Part shown: piece by piece, positions 6,572 through 15,185 of the stretch
Layout: each line of letters opens with the position of its first letter
Numbering within the stretch: position 1 is the stretch's first letter
NCBI GenBank assembly: GCA_965217565.1
Contig: CBDCIS010000003.1
Location: 310,001 to 374,000, forward strand
DNA from: CBDCIS01 sp965217565
Lineage (GTDB): Bacteria > Chloroflexota > Dehalococcoidia > Lucifugimonadales > CATOSD01
DNA: 64,000 nucleotides
Direction of reading: 5' to 3'
Made by a program: the position numbers and the translations under genes
The notes under the pieces: model-generated
Seen by the model: the letters and a program-made list of their open reading frames with translations, nothing else
Database searches by the model: none
What the model was told of the DNA's origin: nothing

Positions 6572-9500
6572 TTACTCGCACTTGGTATAGCCGCACTCCA
6601 GGCAGCTTATGCAGCCCTCTTGGTGGACGATCCGTCCGGCACACTTGGGGCAGGCGGCGCCAAGCGCGGGACGGTAGCTTCCCGCATTTCGTTTGATGCC
6701 ATTCTCCGGGCTGAACATGCCAAGCTGCGCCGCGGCGTCGCTGCCCATGTTCTCGATGTTGGACGTGTGGGGGTTGTCGAGGTAGCGCCTGAGCACGTGG
6801 GCTAGGCCGTCCTCAGCCGAGCGGATCAGCACGCCGTTGTCCCAGAACGGCTCCGACGTAATGCCGCTGAGCTGATCGACAATTTCGGAGGCGTCGATGC
6901 CCGAACGCAGGCAGATCGAGATTATGCGCGACAGCCCCTCCAGGTGCGCCGGCTCACTGCCGCCCGCCTTGCCGATGGTGGTGAAGAGCTCGAAGGGTTT
7001 GCCATGCTCGTCGAAGTTCAGGGTAACGTACATCGTGCCGTGTCCTGTGCCAACCCTCTCGGTGATGCCGCTTACCCTTGTGGGCCGCTGGCGGGGGAAC
7101 AGCACGCCCGGCGTCGCCGGTTCTGCCGCCGCGTCCTTGCCGGTCTCCAGCACCTGCATCGCCTTGGAGCCGTCGCGATAGACGGTTACGGCCTTGCACT
7201 TCGTCTCCCACGCCAGCCGGAAGGCGCTCTCCACGTCCTCGACGGAGGCGCTGTTGGGCAGGTTGATCGTCTTGGAAACCGAGTTGGTCACGTATTCCTG
7301 CCACGCGGCCTGCATCCTGACGTGGGACTCTGGGCTGATGAGCATGGAAGTCCGGAAGAGGGCCGGGTCGATTCCATGCCCGGCGAGGACGCGCTCGGCG
7401 TCGTCCGGGGCATCGGCGATCTGACCCAGCACGTCGCGCACCTGCTCCTCTGAACCCAGCCGCTCTCGCAGGGCTTCCCACACCGACTTGGGCGCGTCCA
7501 GCAGCCGGTCGCTGCTGCCCTCGTGGTCTTTCCAGAGCACGTTGGACCACCAGGCGTTGGCGAAGTGCGGCTCGATGCCGCTCGAGCAGTCGGCCAGCCT
7601 GCTTATCGTTCCAGTGGGCGCGATGGTAATGACGCTGGAATTGCGCACCGGGGACATCCCGCGCTCCTTCAACGCCGAGTCCTCATAGGCGAGGAAGGGG
7701 CCGCGCTCCGTGGCGAGCCTTGCAGACTCGTCCCATGCGGTGTCGCGGATAAACGCGCCCACCCTGTCCGTCAGGTCGAGGGCATCCTGCGAATCGTAGG
7801 GAACTTCCAAGCGAATGAGCGCGTCGGCCCAGCCCATGACGCCCAGCCCGATGCGCCGCGTCGCCAGATTCACCTTGCGCAGCTTCTCCAAGGGGAACTG
7901 GTTCACCTCGATCACGTCGTCCAGGAAGCGGACGGCTGCGCGCACCGTGTCTTCCAGCGCATCCCAGTCGAACGCGCCGTCCGCGACATGCTTATCCAGG
8001 TTGATGGAACCCAGGCAGCAATTGCCGTAATTCTCGAGGAACTCCTCGCCGCAGTTGGAGATGCACATGCCGTTGGCGACGAAGGAGTGGGTCATCGGCT
8101 CCGTCAGGTCATAGACCGGCTCCTCGCCCAGCGGCTCCAGCCGGTCGAAGGTGGCGAGAAAGCGTTCTCGGTAGAACCCCTTCTTGTAGGCCTTCACGGC
8201 GTCCGCGAGGCGGGCGTTCTTCGACTCGTTGAGGAATCCTATCTCGTCCATGAACCGTCGGACGTTGTCCTTGCCGATGACCACCTCGTAGTTCGGCAGG
8301 GTATCGTAGTCCCCAGTCCCGCCCTTGCCGTCCGGCATGGACGCGACGCGCGCTTTCCGGCGCAGGTAGATTCGGGACGCGATTCCGAAATTGAGCAGCG
8401 TGCGCTGCACGCCTTCCAGCAATTCCGGGCGCGAGGAGTTCAGCCTGACACTTACGCCCTTCTCCGGGCCGCTTCCCGACACGGTGCCGTCCGCTCCGAA
8501 CAGCGCCTGGAGATAGGCGCGCTGCATCTCTTCAGTCCCCTGGTAAACCACCTCGGGGACGTGGTGCCAGTCCTCCTCCATCAAACCGTAGCCGCGCACA
8601 ACGTCCCGCAGGCGAGTCGATTGCACGATGCCGCGTCCGGCCGCCGTCACGTGCATGTCCGTCGGGTACGTCCTGGTGGGACGCTGCCCCGTGCCCGCTA
8701 CCACGGACTGCGTGGCCTCGGCCATCAGAGGGCCGAGAGCGTGGTCTTCACCGTAGAAGCTCAGCACGGCGCGCCTGACGTCGATGTGGCCGTCACCGGT
8801 GAGCCAGCCGAGTACGAGTCCCAGTTTCCTGTCCCCGAGTTCTCCGAAGGCCCCCTTATGGTCTATCAGGCGAATCTTGTCGCCTTGCCGCAGGTCTCCG
8901 GCGGCGACCTTTCCATTGTCTGTGAAAACCTGGTGGTCCGCGGTCAGCTTCAGCGTATAGCCCTCCCTGGTGACCACCCGATAGACGGGCTTGACGCCGC
9001 TCTGCCACACCTTGGTGGCGAACGAGGACTCGGCCCCCGACCTGCTGTCCAGAGAGAGTGTCGGCATCCCGCCCACCAGCTCGCGTATTGGCACGAGTCC
9101 GCTCCCGGTGTAAACCAGCGTGTCGCCGGTAACGCAGGGATTGCTCGTCTGTATATTCCCCATCTGCGGGTTGGGCTGCGTCTCCCATACGCGGTCCATG
9201 AATACGACCCCGGGGTCGCCGGTCTTCCATGCCGACTCGCATATCTCGCGCCATAGCTCTTTGGCGCGGAGCGTGCCAACCACCTCGTTGGCAGGACCTG
9301 CGCCGCTGTTGCGCGGGTTGATGAGCGGCCACTCCTCGTCGTTATCGACGGCGCGCATGAAGGCGTCGGTTATCTGCACCGAGATGTTGAAGTTCTGGAG
9401 CGTGTCGTCGTTATCCTTGCAGTGTATGAACTCCCGGATGTCCGGGTGGGTGATGACAAGCTGCCCCATGTGCGCGCCCAGCCGGAACGCGCCCTGCGTG

Positions 9501-10252
9501 AGCGTCGCGCCGACCGAGGAGTACAGCTTCATGATCGCGATGGGCCCGCAAGCCTCGCCGTGCGTGGTGGCGATCCTGTCGCTCTTCGGCCTGAGCTTGG
9601 AGAAGCCGAAGCCGATTCCACCGCCCCACTTCTCGATCATCGCGGCATCGCTTGCCACCTCCATGATCGAGTTCATGTCGTCCTCCGGAGAGACGACGAA
9701 ACACGCCGAGAGGCAGCCCCGTCCGCCCGTGCCGGCGTTGACCAGCGTGGGCGAGTTGGGCAAGAACCTCAGCGAGGTCATCAGATTGTAGAAGCGGGCT
9801 TCCCAGTGCCTGCGCTTGCTTTCGGACTCGCCGTGAGCGACGGCCCTGGCGACCCTGCGGAACAGTCCTTCGGCATCCTCCAAGGGTCTGCCGTCGTTGC
9901 CCTTCACGAGGTAGCGCTTTTCGAGGATGACGCGGGAGTTGTCCGAAAGCTCCAGCGTTTCGTTGAGCGGCGGAATTTCCGCGTAGGTGATCGCGCCGTT
10001 GCCATTCTCGCCGGTGACGGCCGCCGTCGCCGCCTCGCTCGTCGATGCCGCGCCGGCCGTATCGTCGAGCCGGGCGACGACTTCCTCTATCTGGTTTTCC
10101 GAAACTCCGTAAGACTCCAGCAACATTTCCATCTCACGTTGGAGACCCCTGGAACTGTGTTGAACTGGACAACCGTTGGTACTGGTCTCAAGTGAACGCT
10201 TCCCGGTGTTAAGTTTGCCTTGCATATCCTCCTTGGCCTTGTGCCCTGCCAT
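6572..10252 (-). CDS. nrdJ: Adenosylcobalamin-dependent (class II) ribonucleotide reductase with intein
   Basis: A precursor of 1226 residues; about 865 remain after removal of a 361-residue intein. It converts ribonucleotides to deoxyribonucleotides with B12. Signatures are NSPTLVNAGTGGRGCLSACF, EKWGGGIGFGFSKLRP, the catalytic finger loop SNP-CGE, GRI-type PNSASVEDV and PTGTISRLADCSSGIEPHFA, and a C-terminal Cys cluster (CPKCAGRI, CISCLECGYTKCE) that can act as redox or zinc site. The start at 10252 is chosen for its GGAGGAG site; longer versions overlap immA more. It overlaps the immA end by 44 bp. The repressor gene nrdR lies 2.5 kb upstream on the same strand. Confidence 0.95.
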   Translation of the reverse strand: MAGHKAKEDMQGKLNTGKRSLETSTNGCPVQHSSRGLQREMEMLLESYGVSENQIEEVVARLDDTAGAASTSEAATAAVTGENGNGAITYAEIPPLNETLELSDNSRVILEKRYLVKGNDGRPLEDAEGLFRRVARAVAHGESESKRRHWEARFYNLMTSLRFLPNSPTLVNAGTGGRGCLSACFVVSPEDDMNSIMEVASDAAMIEKWGGGIGFGFSKLRPKSDRIATTHGEACGPIAIMKLYSSVGATLTQGAFRLGAHMGQLVITHPDIREFIHCKDNDDTLQNFNISVQITDAFMRAVDNDEEWPLINPRNSGAGPANEVVGTLRAKELWREICESAWKTGDPGVVFMDRVWETQPNPQMGNIQTSNPCVTGDTLVYTGSGLVPIRELVGGMPTLSLDSRSGAESSFATKVWQSGVKPVYRVVTREGYTLKLTADHQVFTDNGKVAAGDLRQGDKIRLIDHKGAFGELGDRKLGLVLGWLTGDGHIDVRRAVLSFYGEDHALGPLMAEATQSVVAGTGQRPTRTYPTDMHVTAAGRGIVQSTRLRDVVRGYGLMEEDWHHVPEVVYQGTEEMQRAYLQALFGADGTVSGSGPEKGVSVRLNSSRPELLEGVQRTLLNFGIASRIYLRRKARVASMPDGKGGTGDYDTLPNYEVVIGKDNVRRFMDEIGFLNESKNARLADAVKAYKKGFYRERFLATFDRLEPLGEEPVYDLTEPMTHSFVANGMCISNCGEEFLENYGNCCLGSINLDKHVADGAFDWDALEDTVRAAVRFLDDVIEVNQFPLEKLRKVNLATRRIGLGVMGWADALIRLEVPYDSQDALDLTDRVGAFIRDTAWDESARLATERGPFLAYEDSALKERGMSPVRNSSVITIAPTGTISRLADCSSGIEPHFANAWWSNVLWKDHEGSSDRLLDAPKSVWEALRERLGSEEQVRDVLGQIADAPDDAERVLAGHGIDPALFRTSMLISPESHVRMQAAWQEYVTNSVSKTINLPNSASVEDVESAFRLAWETKCKAVTVYRDGSKAMQVLETGKDAAAEPATPGVLFPRQRPTRVSGITERVGTGHGTMYVTLNFDEHGKPFELFTTIGKAGGSEPAHLEGLSRIISICLRSGIDASEIVDQLSGITSEPFWDNGVLIRSAEDGLAHVLRRYLDNPHTSNIENMGSDAAAQLGMFSPENGIKRNAGSYRPALGAACPKCAGRIVHQEGCISCLECGYTKCE
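8054..9136 (-). other. LAGLIDADG-endonuclease intein inside nrdJ
   Basis: A 361-residue insertion starting with Cys (CVTGDTLVYTGSG, splicing block A) directly after SNP. It ends in VANGMCISN followed by the extein Cys of CGEEFL. It has the block B segment LTADHQVF and two LAGLIDADG helices (LGLVLGWLTGDGHI and AYLQALFGADGTV), so it is a full intein with a homing-endonuclease domain. The penultimate residue is Ser instead of the usual His, a variant seen in other inteins. The first residue of the C-extein is the thiyl-radical Cys of the reductase, so no active enzyme can form without splicing. Confidence 0.93.
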
Positions 10253-11126
10253 CTTTCTCCTCCAGGCCGTCTGATTGATTGGTACGTTGTTTTCCATTGG
10301 GAAAGACAAGTGACAATACATATCGCGAGTTGCCGCTTCCAAAGCCTTTGGCCTCAGTATATGCTTTGAGTCTTAGTTCCCCAATGTCTATGTCCTCAGT
10401 GTCAGAATATAATTGGTTAGACCGATAGGCCTTCTCCGCTGTCATGAGGTTGGTGGATTGTCCTCTGGGAATGAAGTAGGGAGGTTTCCCACGAAGCCTT
10501 CGCACATTCTGGCAAGTCCACCGTACCCTTAGCCTCCGGCCAGACCTACCGTTATGCAATTGGGAAACAATGACCACACTTGGTTCATCAACAATCTCTA
10601 CGAACCTAACGGTCGTTGCTTGAATGGATGTCTTAAAGATTCGTGCGAGGTTAATGACAGCCGGTATCGAAAACGGAGTTGCATTTGCATAATTGTTGAA
10701 AGCGGGATCTGGCATGAGAAGTAGAGCAGCCAGTTTCTCACAGTTTCTTTCCCGCACGTTGCCGGCTGGTCCCGAGTACCGACGCATTGACGGGTTCAGT
10801 TTGGGGTCGAGGATGGCGTGGGCTATTTCATGGGCGCACGAAAACCGTCGCCTGGCAGGACTGTCATTTTCATTTACCAATATCATGAAAGAGTCTCTAG
10901 TGGGCAACAGCATACCAGCAGCAGGTATGTTTGCCTGCCGAACAGTTTCGGCTCCAATGACCCGGGCGACTCTTTCAATGTTCACTGGAACGCCTGAGTT
11001 TAACAGCCTGTCGATTCCCAGTTCAGCTATGAGCCGAGTAAAGTACTTGGAATCATTCTTCCTATTGTCAACATGCCCAGAATCGCAATTCGACACAATT
11101 GCATCAATGGGGGAGTGACTAGCCAT
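10209..11126 (-). CDS. ImmA/IrrE-family zinc metallopeptidase
   Basis: A 305-residue protein. A first helical region is followed by RRRFSCAHEIAHAILDPKLN, the HExxH zinc site of ImmA/IrrE peptidases, and NCEKLAALLLMPDPAF with the third acidic ligand region. The C-terminal half (from about residue 190) is not recognised. In the family these peptidases cleave a DNA-binding repressor encoded next door. The ATG follows AGGAGG and lies 31 bp after the end of the IS-split HTH/zinc-ribbon gene, which is the likely partner. The last 44 bp overlap the nrdJ start in another frame. Confidence 0.87.
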   Translation of the reverse strand: MASHSPIDAIVSNCDSGHVDNRKNDSKYFTRLIAELGIDRLLNSGVPVNIERVARVIGAETVRQANIPAAGMLLPTRDSFMILVNENDSPARRRFSCAHEIAHAILDPKLNPSMRRYSGPAGNVRERNCEKLAALLLMPDPAFNNYANATPFSIPAVINLARIFKTSIQATTVRFVEIVDEPSVVIVSQLHNGRSGRRLRVRWTCQNVRRLRGKPPYFIPRGQSTNLMTAEKAYRSNQLYSDTEDIDIGELRLKAYTEAKGFGSGNSRYVLSLVFPNGKQRTNQSDGLEEKDGRAQGQGGYARQT

Positions 11127-11157
11127 AGCTAGCCTCCTAACTTGGCGTTGGGCGACC

Positions 11158-11511
11158 TTACCAGTTCGGATTAAATATGGATCGATTCCCGCAACTACCG
11201 CACTGGGAACCCTGAGACATTAGTTGCTCCATATCGCACTGCGGACACTGAATCAATTGTTCGCTTTGTCTGTTTGGCTGAGTATGTTGGTAAACACTTC
11301 GGTTGTGTGGTGACGGCAAATCGGGAGTATCTTCGCTATCGGCAACTTCCAGAAGAAGAGGAGCAATTTCGGTCCCCAAGAGACTGCTGCCAAATGACTG
11401 ATCTACCCAGGAGTATCCATTTAGTTCAAGTGATATGGTCTTAAGAGCCTCTTCCCATATCCTTATGTCGTCCACTACCGTCTGCCCCCGTAACCTAGCC
11501 TCAAAGATCTT
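11158..11511 (-). pseudogene. 3' part of an IS-interrupted gene (zinc-ribbon C-terminus)
   Basis: It encodes about 117 residues, with an open frame running up to the IS end at 11512 and no start codon of its own that is needed. The C-terminus carries CPQCDMEQLMSQGSQCGSCG, a four-Cys zinc ribbon. Joined across the IS to the 5' part at 12363-12696, after removing a 3-bp target duplication of TNA type, the frame is preserved (…RASTTE then IFEARLRGQTV…). The intact gene would have preceded immA and is the probable regulator or antitoxin of that pair. Confidence 0.75.
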
Positions 11512-12362
11512 AGAGGGTGTGTGAGAAGTCTTGGATATGTATTAGAATGGAGGCATGAAACGCAAAGCATACCCCAGTGACCTGACTGATGAACAGTGGA
11601 AGATGCTCGCTCCGCTACTCCCGGCAGCCAAAACTGGGGGAAGGCCACGTACTGTAGACCTGCGGGAAGTCGTCAACGGCATTCTATACGTTCTGCGCAA
11701 CGGTTGCACGTGGCGAGCCATGCCGCATGACCTCCCGCCTTGGGGTACTGTATGGTGGTATTTTCGGGAGTGGAGAGAGGATGGTACATGGGAACGAGCC
11801 AATGACGCTCTCCGAGTCAAGGTCCGGCAGGCCGAGGGGAGGAACCCGACACCTAGCGCTGCTATCATAGACAGCCAGTCGGTCAAGACTACGGAAAAAG
11901 GGGGCCTCGTGGCTATGACGCTGGCAAGAAGGTCAACGGTCGAAAGCGACATATCATTGTAGATACCATGGGGTTGCTGCTGGCGGTGGTGGTGCATCCT
12001 GCCAATATCCAGGATAGGGATGGGGCGAAGCTGGTCATCGATAAATTGATAGGGAGGTTTCCCCGCATGAGGTTGGTCTGGGCCGATGCTGGCTATGCTG
12101 GAAAGCTGGTCGAGTGGGTCTGGGCCCTGACAGGCTGGGCACTCGAGATTGTCAAGCGCCCCAGGGACAGCCACCGTTTTCAAGTGCTGCCGCGAAGATG
12201 GGTGGTCGAACGAACATTCGCGTGGCTCAGCAGGTGCCGTCGGATGAGCAAGGACTACGAAGCTCTGTCCGATACAACCGAGGCGTGGACCCATATAGCT
12301 ATGATTCATCTCATGCTCCGACGCTTAGCACCAACCTAATTTGAACTTCTCACACACCCTCT
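11512..12362 (+). mobile_element. IS5-family insertion sequence (851 bp) inside the immA partner gene
   Basis: It is bounded by perfect 18-bp inverted repeats, AGAGGGTGTGTGAGAAGT at 11512-11529 and its complement at 12345-12362. The flanking bases TTA (left) and TCA (right) resemble an imperfect TNA target duplication. It carries one transposase gene split by a frame change. It is inserted opposite to the transcription of the host gene. Confidence 0.92.
11555..12339 (+). CDS. IS5-family transposase, two frames (orfA/orfB)
   Basis: The first frame (11555-11962) has the N-terminal part YPSDLTDEQWKMLAPLLP, NGCTWRAMPHDLPPW and the first catalytic Asp in AIIDSQSVKTTEKGG. The second frame is open before 11968 and ends at 12339, with LVWADAGYAG (second Asp) and RRWVVERTFAWLSRCRR (Glu). 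The frames connect by a -1 shift at the A5G5 run at 11895-11904, which would give EKGGPRGYDAGKKVNGRKRH as in related enzymes. This may be programmed frameshifting, as known in some IS5 subgroups, or a one-base loss. The start has GGAGG. Confidence 0.88.
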
Positions 12363-12696
12363 CAGTAGTAGATGCCCTTTTGACAAGCGATGCAACACCT
12401 TCCAGAGGGAGTTGCCTCTGGCGCACCACTCGCACAAATGCATTGACAAACTCTCCTAGGAGGCCATGGTGGCTTTGACTATCAAGGGCAGAATCAACAG
12501 CCCTTTCGGCTAACCCCAAAATGTAGATTTCAGTTACGTCCTCTTCTACTTCAGGGGATGGCCTACCAGCGTGCATCTGCTTCAGAAATTTCGGGGAGTA
12601 CTTATCTCCAGACTTCTTTGACACCAAGTCTAAAGACCAGCCCAAGTACTTTCTTACACTTTCAAATTGATCTGGTAAGTTCATGTGATGTTCCAT
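12363..12696 (-). pseudogene. 5' part of the IS-interrupted HTH-like gene
   Basis: About 111 residues before the IS. The segment FESVRKYLGWSLDLVSKKSGDKYSPKFLKQMHAGR is compatible with a divergent helix-turn-helix; the rest is helical. The open frame continues 12 codons into the IS end and stops at 12325, so any product now ends with IS-encoded residues. Together with 11158-11511 it forms the gene upstream of immA. The HTH reading is tentative; the split itself is well supported. Confidence 0.72.
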
Positions 12697-12767
12697 GTAT
12701 TATTATATCAGCACTTTAGTGCTAATGCTATAATTCTTGATAAATCCTGAAATTGAATTGTTCCAGC

Positions 12768-13325
12768 CTAGGATTCGGTCTTACGCCGTCTGCCACGGCG
12801 GCGCAGACAGCGTCGCTGGCTTTCGTCCGTTTCGTCCTCCAGGAAGGAGAGTTGACCGCTGTCGTCGAGGGTGGCGTCCTGAAGCGCGAGAAGGGCGTTT
12901 ATCTCGTCCCTGAAGCTCTCTATGTCGCGGAAGTCGCGATATACACTGGCGAATCGTATGTAGGCCACGCGGTCCAGGTCTTTGAGCTTCTCCATAACCC
13001 TTTCGCCTATGACTTTGGAGGGTATCTCTGCCCTTCCAATGTTGGTCAGCTGCGTCTCGATGTCCTCGACCAACTTCTCGATGCTTCCTATAGGCAGCGG
13101 TCGCTTGGCGCACGCCTTGACCACACTGGTCCGCAGCTTTTCGCGGATGAACTCCTCGCGCCGCCCATCGAGCTTGACTACGAGCAGCGACCTTGTTTGA
13201 ACGCGCTCGTAAGTGGTAAACCTCGCCTCACAGTCCGCGCACTCTCGCCTGCGCCGGACGCTCTCGCCCGAGTCGCGGGAGTCAACCACCCTGGAGTCGC
13301 CGTTGCCACAATGGGGGCAGTGCAT
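12768..13325 (-). CDS. nrdR: NrdR transcriptional repressor of ribonucleotide reductase genes
   Basis: A 185-residue protein with the N-terminal zinc ribbon CPHCGNGDSRVVDSRDS and RRRECADCEARFTTYER, then an ATP-cone (VVKLDGRREEFIREKLRTSVVKACAKRP, VAYIRFASVYRDF). The C-terminal tail of about 30 residues, ending RRRGRRRKTES, is longer and more basic than usual for the family. NrdR senses dATP/ATP and represses nrd operons. It sits upstream of nrdJ on the same strand, separated by the immA locus. Confidence 0.95.
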   Translation of the reverse strand: MHCPHCGNGDSRVVDSRDSGESVRRRRECADCEARFTTYERVQTRSLLVVKLDGRREEFIREKLRTSVVKACAKRPLPIGSIEKLVEDIETQLTNIGRAEIPSKVIGERVMEKLKDLDRVAYIRFASVYRDFRDIESFRDEINALLALQDATLDDSGQLSFLEDETDESQRRCLRRRGRRRKTES

Positions 13326-13357
13326 CTCAGTCTTCCGTGCGGGCCGAGGCCAATCCG

Positions 13358-13363
13358 ATTATA
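13358..13363 (-). promoter_or_regulatory. Candidate -10 box of nrdR
   Basis: A TATAAT (minus strand) lies about 33 bp upstream of the nrdR start. The -35 region is AT-rich (AACTTT with an 18-bp spacer) but not close to consensus. Confidence 0.4.
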
Positions 13364-13438
13364 TGCGCTGGGGATTTTGTAAAAGTTTAAGACTTTACCG
13401 AGAAGCTACAATTTGTCGTAGCGTTCGGCTAATATACT

Positions 13439-13652
13439 ACCATATATTGGGGTATGTTAACCGAGATTTGGGTTAATTGCAAAAAGATTTCCCCAAGATA
13501 CTCCGCACGCCGCCCAGTGCGCCGCCCTCGTGAACCTGTATCAGTTTAGTAAGCATACTGGAAACCCCGTCCTTCCTCGTAGGGGCAATCCCTTGTGGTT
13601 GCCCTGGCTGGTCGTCCCATGGCCTGTATGCCCACCAATTAACCTGATACAG
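13439..13652. repeat. Long dispersed repeat, copy A (with full MITE1 at 13536-13652)
   Basis: It starts ACCATATATTGGGGTATG and ends CTGATACAG. The distal 117 bp are a full MITE1 element with ends CTGTATCAGTTTAGT and AATTAACCTGATACAG, and the hairpin GGGCAA…TTGCCC inside. The proximal 97 bp recur at 15339-15435, so A and B are direct repeats of about 210 bp around a 1.7-kb segment. The nrdR upstream region runs into this repeat. Confidence 0.75.
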
Positions 13653-14166
13653 CATCCGCAACTCAGGACCTTTTCAAAGGGGATTATCCTCACCTCAGAG
13701 GACGTGGGCGATTCTTCAACCGTGTTGACCTGTCCAGTGGATAAGAAATTGCTATGGTTAGTGCAGCGAGGCTGTAAGGAGTTAGAGCGCCTGCGCCAGC
13801 GAAATGAGGATGCCGCCAGTCCGGTGTGGAGTATGGTGGCTCAGTTCTACGCTGCGGTCCTGCTCGAGCACAAAGATTGCTCCATTTTGCTGGGCAAGCG
13901 TGTGAGGATATGGCCGATGCTACAGCAGGGGGCTACGAGAACATAGGTTTCCTCCGTCTTGAATGGGCTAAAGTTGGTGGGTGGTATAGGAGTGTTGTGA
14001 GTAGTGCAGGTAACGATGACGTGTTGTGCCAGCACGTTGATTCCTCCAGATAGCGGCTAGGCTAGGTGGGTTGTAGTGTCGTGGTTATTGTGAGCAGGTG
14101 TCAATATGTCTTTTAGTGCTCCATTATTGATATCATGTAGGTATAATCACACTGGAGAATGGAAAG
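13653..14166 (+). other. Unassigned 0.5-kb stretch
   Basis: An open frame runs through 13530-13946, but its first 40 codons translate the repeat. The remainder (KKLLWLVQRGCKELERLRQRNED…) matches nothing I recognise. No convincing start or ribosome site is visible. It is probably non-coding or a gene remnant. A TATAAT at 14142-14147 may belong to the next gene. Confidence 0.3.
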
Positions 14167-14682
14167 ATGACGGAGAGAGCACCAGGAGAGCACTACCGCG
14201 AGGGGGTATCCCTCGTGGAACTGCTGAGGATGTTTCCAGACAATGAGACGGCGGAGAGGTGGTTCGCCCAGGAGCGCTGGGGCAATGAGCCTTACTCCTC
14301 ACACTACGGCTCGCTCAACGTCCAGAGCGGGGCCATCCACAGGACGATGCCCTATCGCTGTCGGGACTGCCGCCGCCGGTTCAGCGTGCGGACGGGGACG
14401 GTCATGGAGGGGTCGAACCTGGGCTACCAGACGTGGGCGCTGGCGATCTACCTGCTGACCACCAGCCTGAAGGGAGTGTCGAGCATGAAGCTGCACCGCG
14501 ACCTCGGCATCACGCAGAAGTCGGCGTGGCACCTGGCGCACCGGCTGAGGCAGGCCTGGGAGGGTGAGGTGGAAGTGGGCGGCGTTCGCGTTGGGGGCTT
14601 TAGTGCTGGTGGCTATACTGGCCTCACCGTCCGCAGGGGTGCAGGGCAGGTGAGACGCAATGCTGACTGTGCCGAAGGATAA
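14167..14682 (+). pseudogene. Truncated IS1595-family transposase
   Basis: The N-terminal zinc-binding and HTH part is intact: ELLRMFPDNETAERWFAQERWG, HRTMPYRCRDCRRRFSVRTGTVMEGSN, LGYQTWALAIYLLTTSLKGVSSMKLHRDLGITQKSAWHLAHRLRQAWEG. This is the ISXO2/IS1595 signature. After about residue 130 the sequence no longer matches, and the DDE catalytic domain is missing (171 residues versus about 300 in the family), so it cannot be an active transposase. The ATG follows a purine-rich GGAGAATGGAAAG. Confidence 0.8.
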
Positions 14683-14995
14683 GTTGTCTGCTGTGGACGA
14701 GGAAAGGCTGGAAAGGTGGCGCGAGGTCGAGGTGCACTGGGCTAACATTGACGCGTTGAGGGAGAGCGTGGAGGCGGTGATGGCTGACAAGGTAATTGAC
14801 CAGGCGGAGTCCCGGGACCTGTGCTTCAAGGCGGCGCAGTGGCGGACTCAGCTGGAGGCGGCGCAGGAGTACATGGCGAGGTATCGCAGGGTGGAGCCTA
14901 CGCTAGTGGCGAACACGCCGCGCATTCACCTGCTGAAGCCTGAGTCCGAGCGCACGTTGAAGGTAGTAGCTGGGCTGGAGGCGGAGTGCCAGTGA
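14660..14995 (+). CDS. Hypothetical helical protein
   Basis: A 111-residue charged, helix-rich protein (EERLERWREVEVHWANIDALRESVEAVM, DLCFKAAQWRTQLEAAQEYMARYRRVEP). No motif is recognised. It starts inside the tail of the truncated transposase, with GGTGAG upstream, and ends in a GTGA overlap with a tiny downstream frame. The coupled arrangement and charged composition suggest a real gene, perhaps from a phage or integrated element. Confidence 0.55.
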   Translation: MLTVPKDKLSAVDEERLERWREVEVHWANIDALRESVEAVMADKVIDQAESRDLCFKAAQWRTQLEAAQEYMARYRRVEPTLVANTPRIHLLKPESERTLKVVAGLEAECQ

Positions 14996-15102
14996 GCGAG
15001 GAAAAGTCGGCCAAGACTAAGGATTTGAGAATTCCGACGACGCCTGAGAAGCTGGTGAAAGCGGTGGTGAAGGGCGAGGTGAAGCGCAAGAAGCCCGCTT
15101 GA
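14992..15102 (+). CDS. Small basic protein overlapping the previous gene
   Basis: A 36-residue frame starting at a GTG that overlaps the previous stop (GTGA). The product is lysine-rich: VSEEKSAKTKDLRIPTTPEK, then LVKAVVKGEVKRKKPA. No family is recognised. The overlap is typical of translational coupling. Confidence 0.4.
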   Translation: MSEEKSAKTKDLRIPTTPEKLVKAVVKGEVKRKKPA

Positions 15103-15150
15103 CATGACAACGTGCCAATCTTGTGTGTGATACTTGTGTGTGTTATAGGC

Positions 15151-15179
15151 TTGACGACTATTCCTATGTGGTATAGTAT
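15151..15179 (+). promoter_or_regulatory. Sigma-70-like promoter for the structured-RNA candidate
   Basis: TTGACG at 15151-15156 and TAGTAT at 15174-15179 with a 17-bp spacer; TATAGT at 15172-15177 is an alternative with 15 bp. Transcription would start near 15186. Confidence 0.5.
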
Positions 15180-15185
15180 CCTTGT

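Noticed and set aside
7523..9256. 577-codon open frame opposite nrdJ
   Set aside because: A shadow frame caused by high GC; the minus-strand frame has full RNR and intein motifs.
13439..13460. NrdR-box-like ATAT palindrome upstream of nrdR
   Set aside because: CCCCAATATATGG resembles the NrdR box only partly, and the same sequence occurs in repeat copy B at 15339, where no nrd gene follows. It is part of a dispersed repeat.
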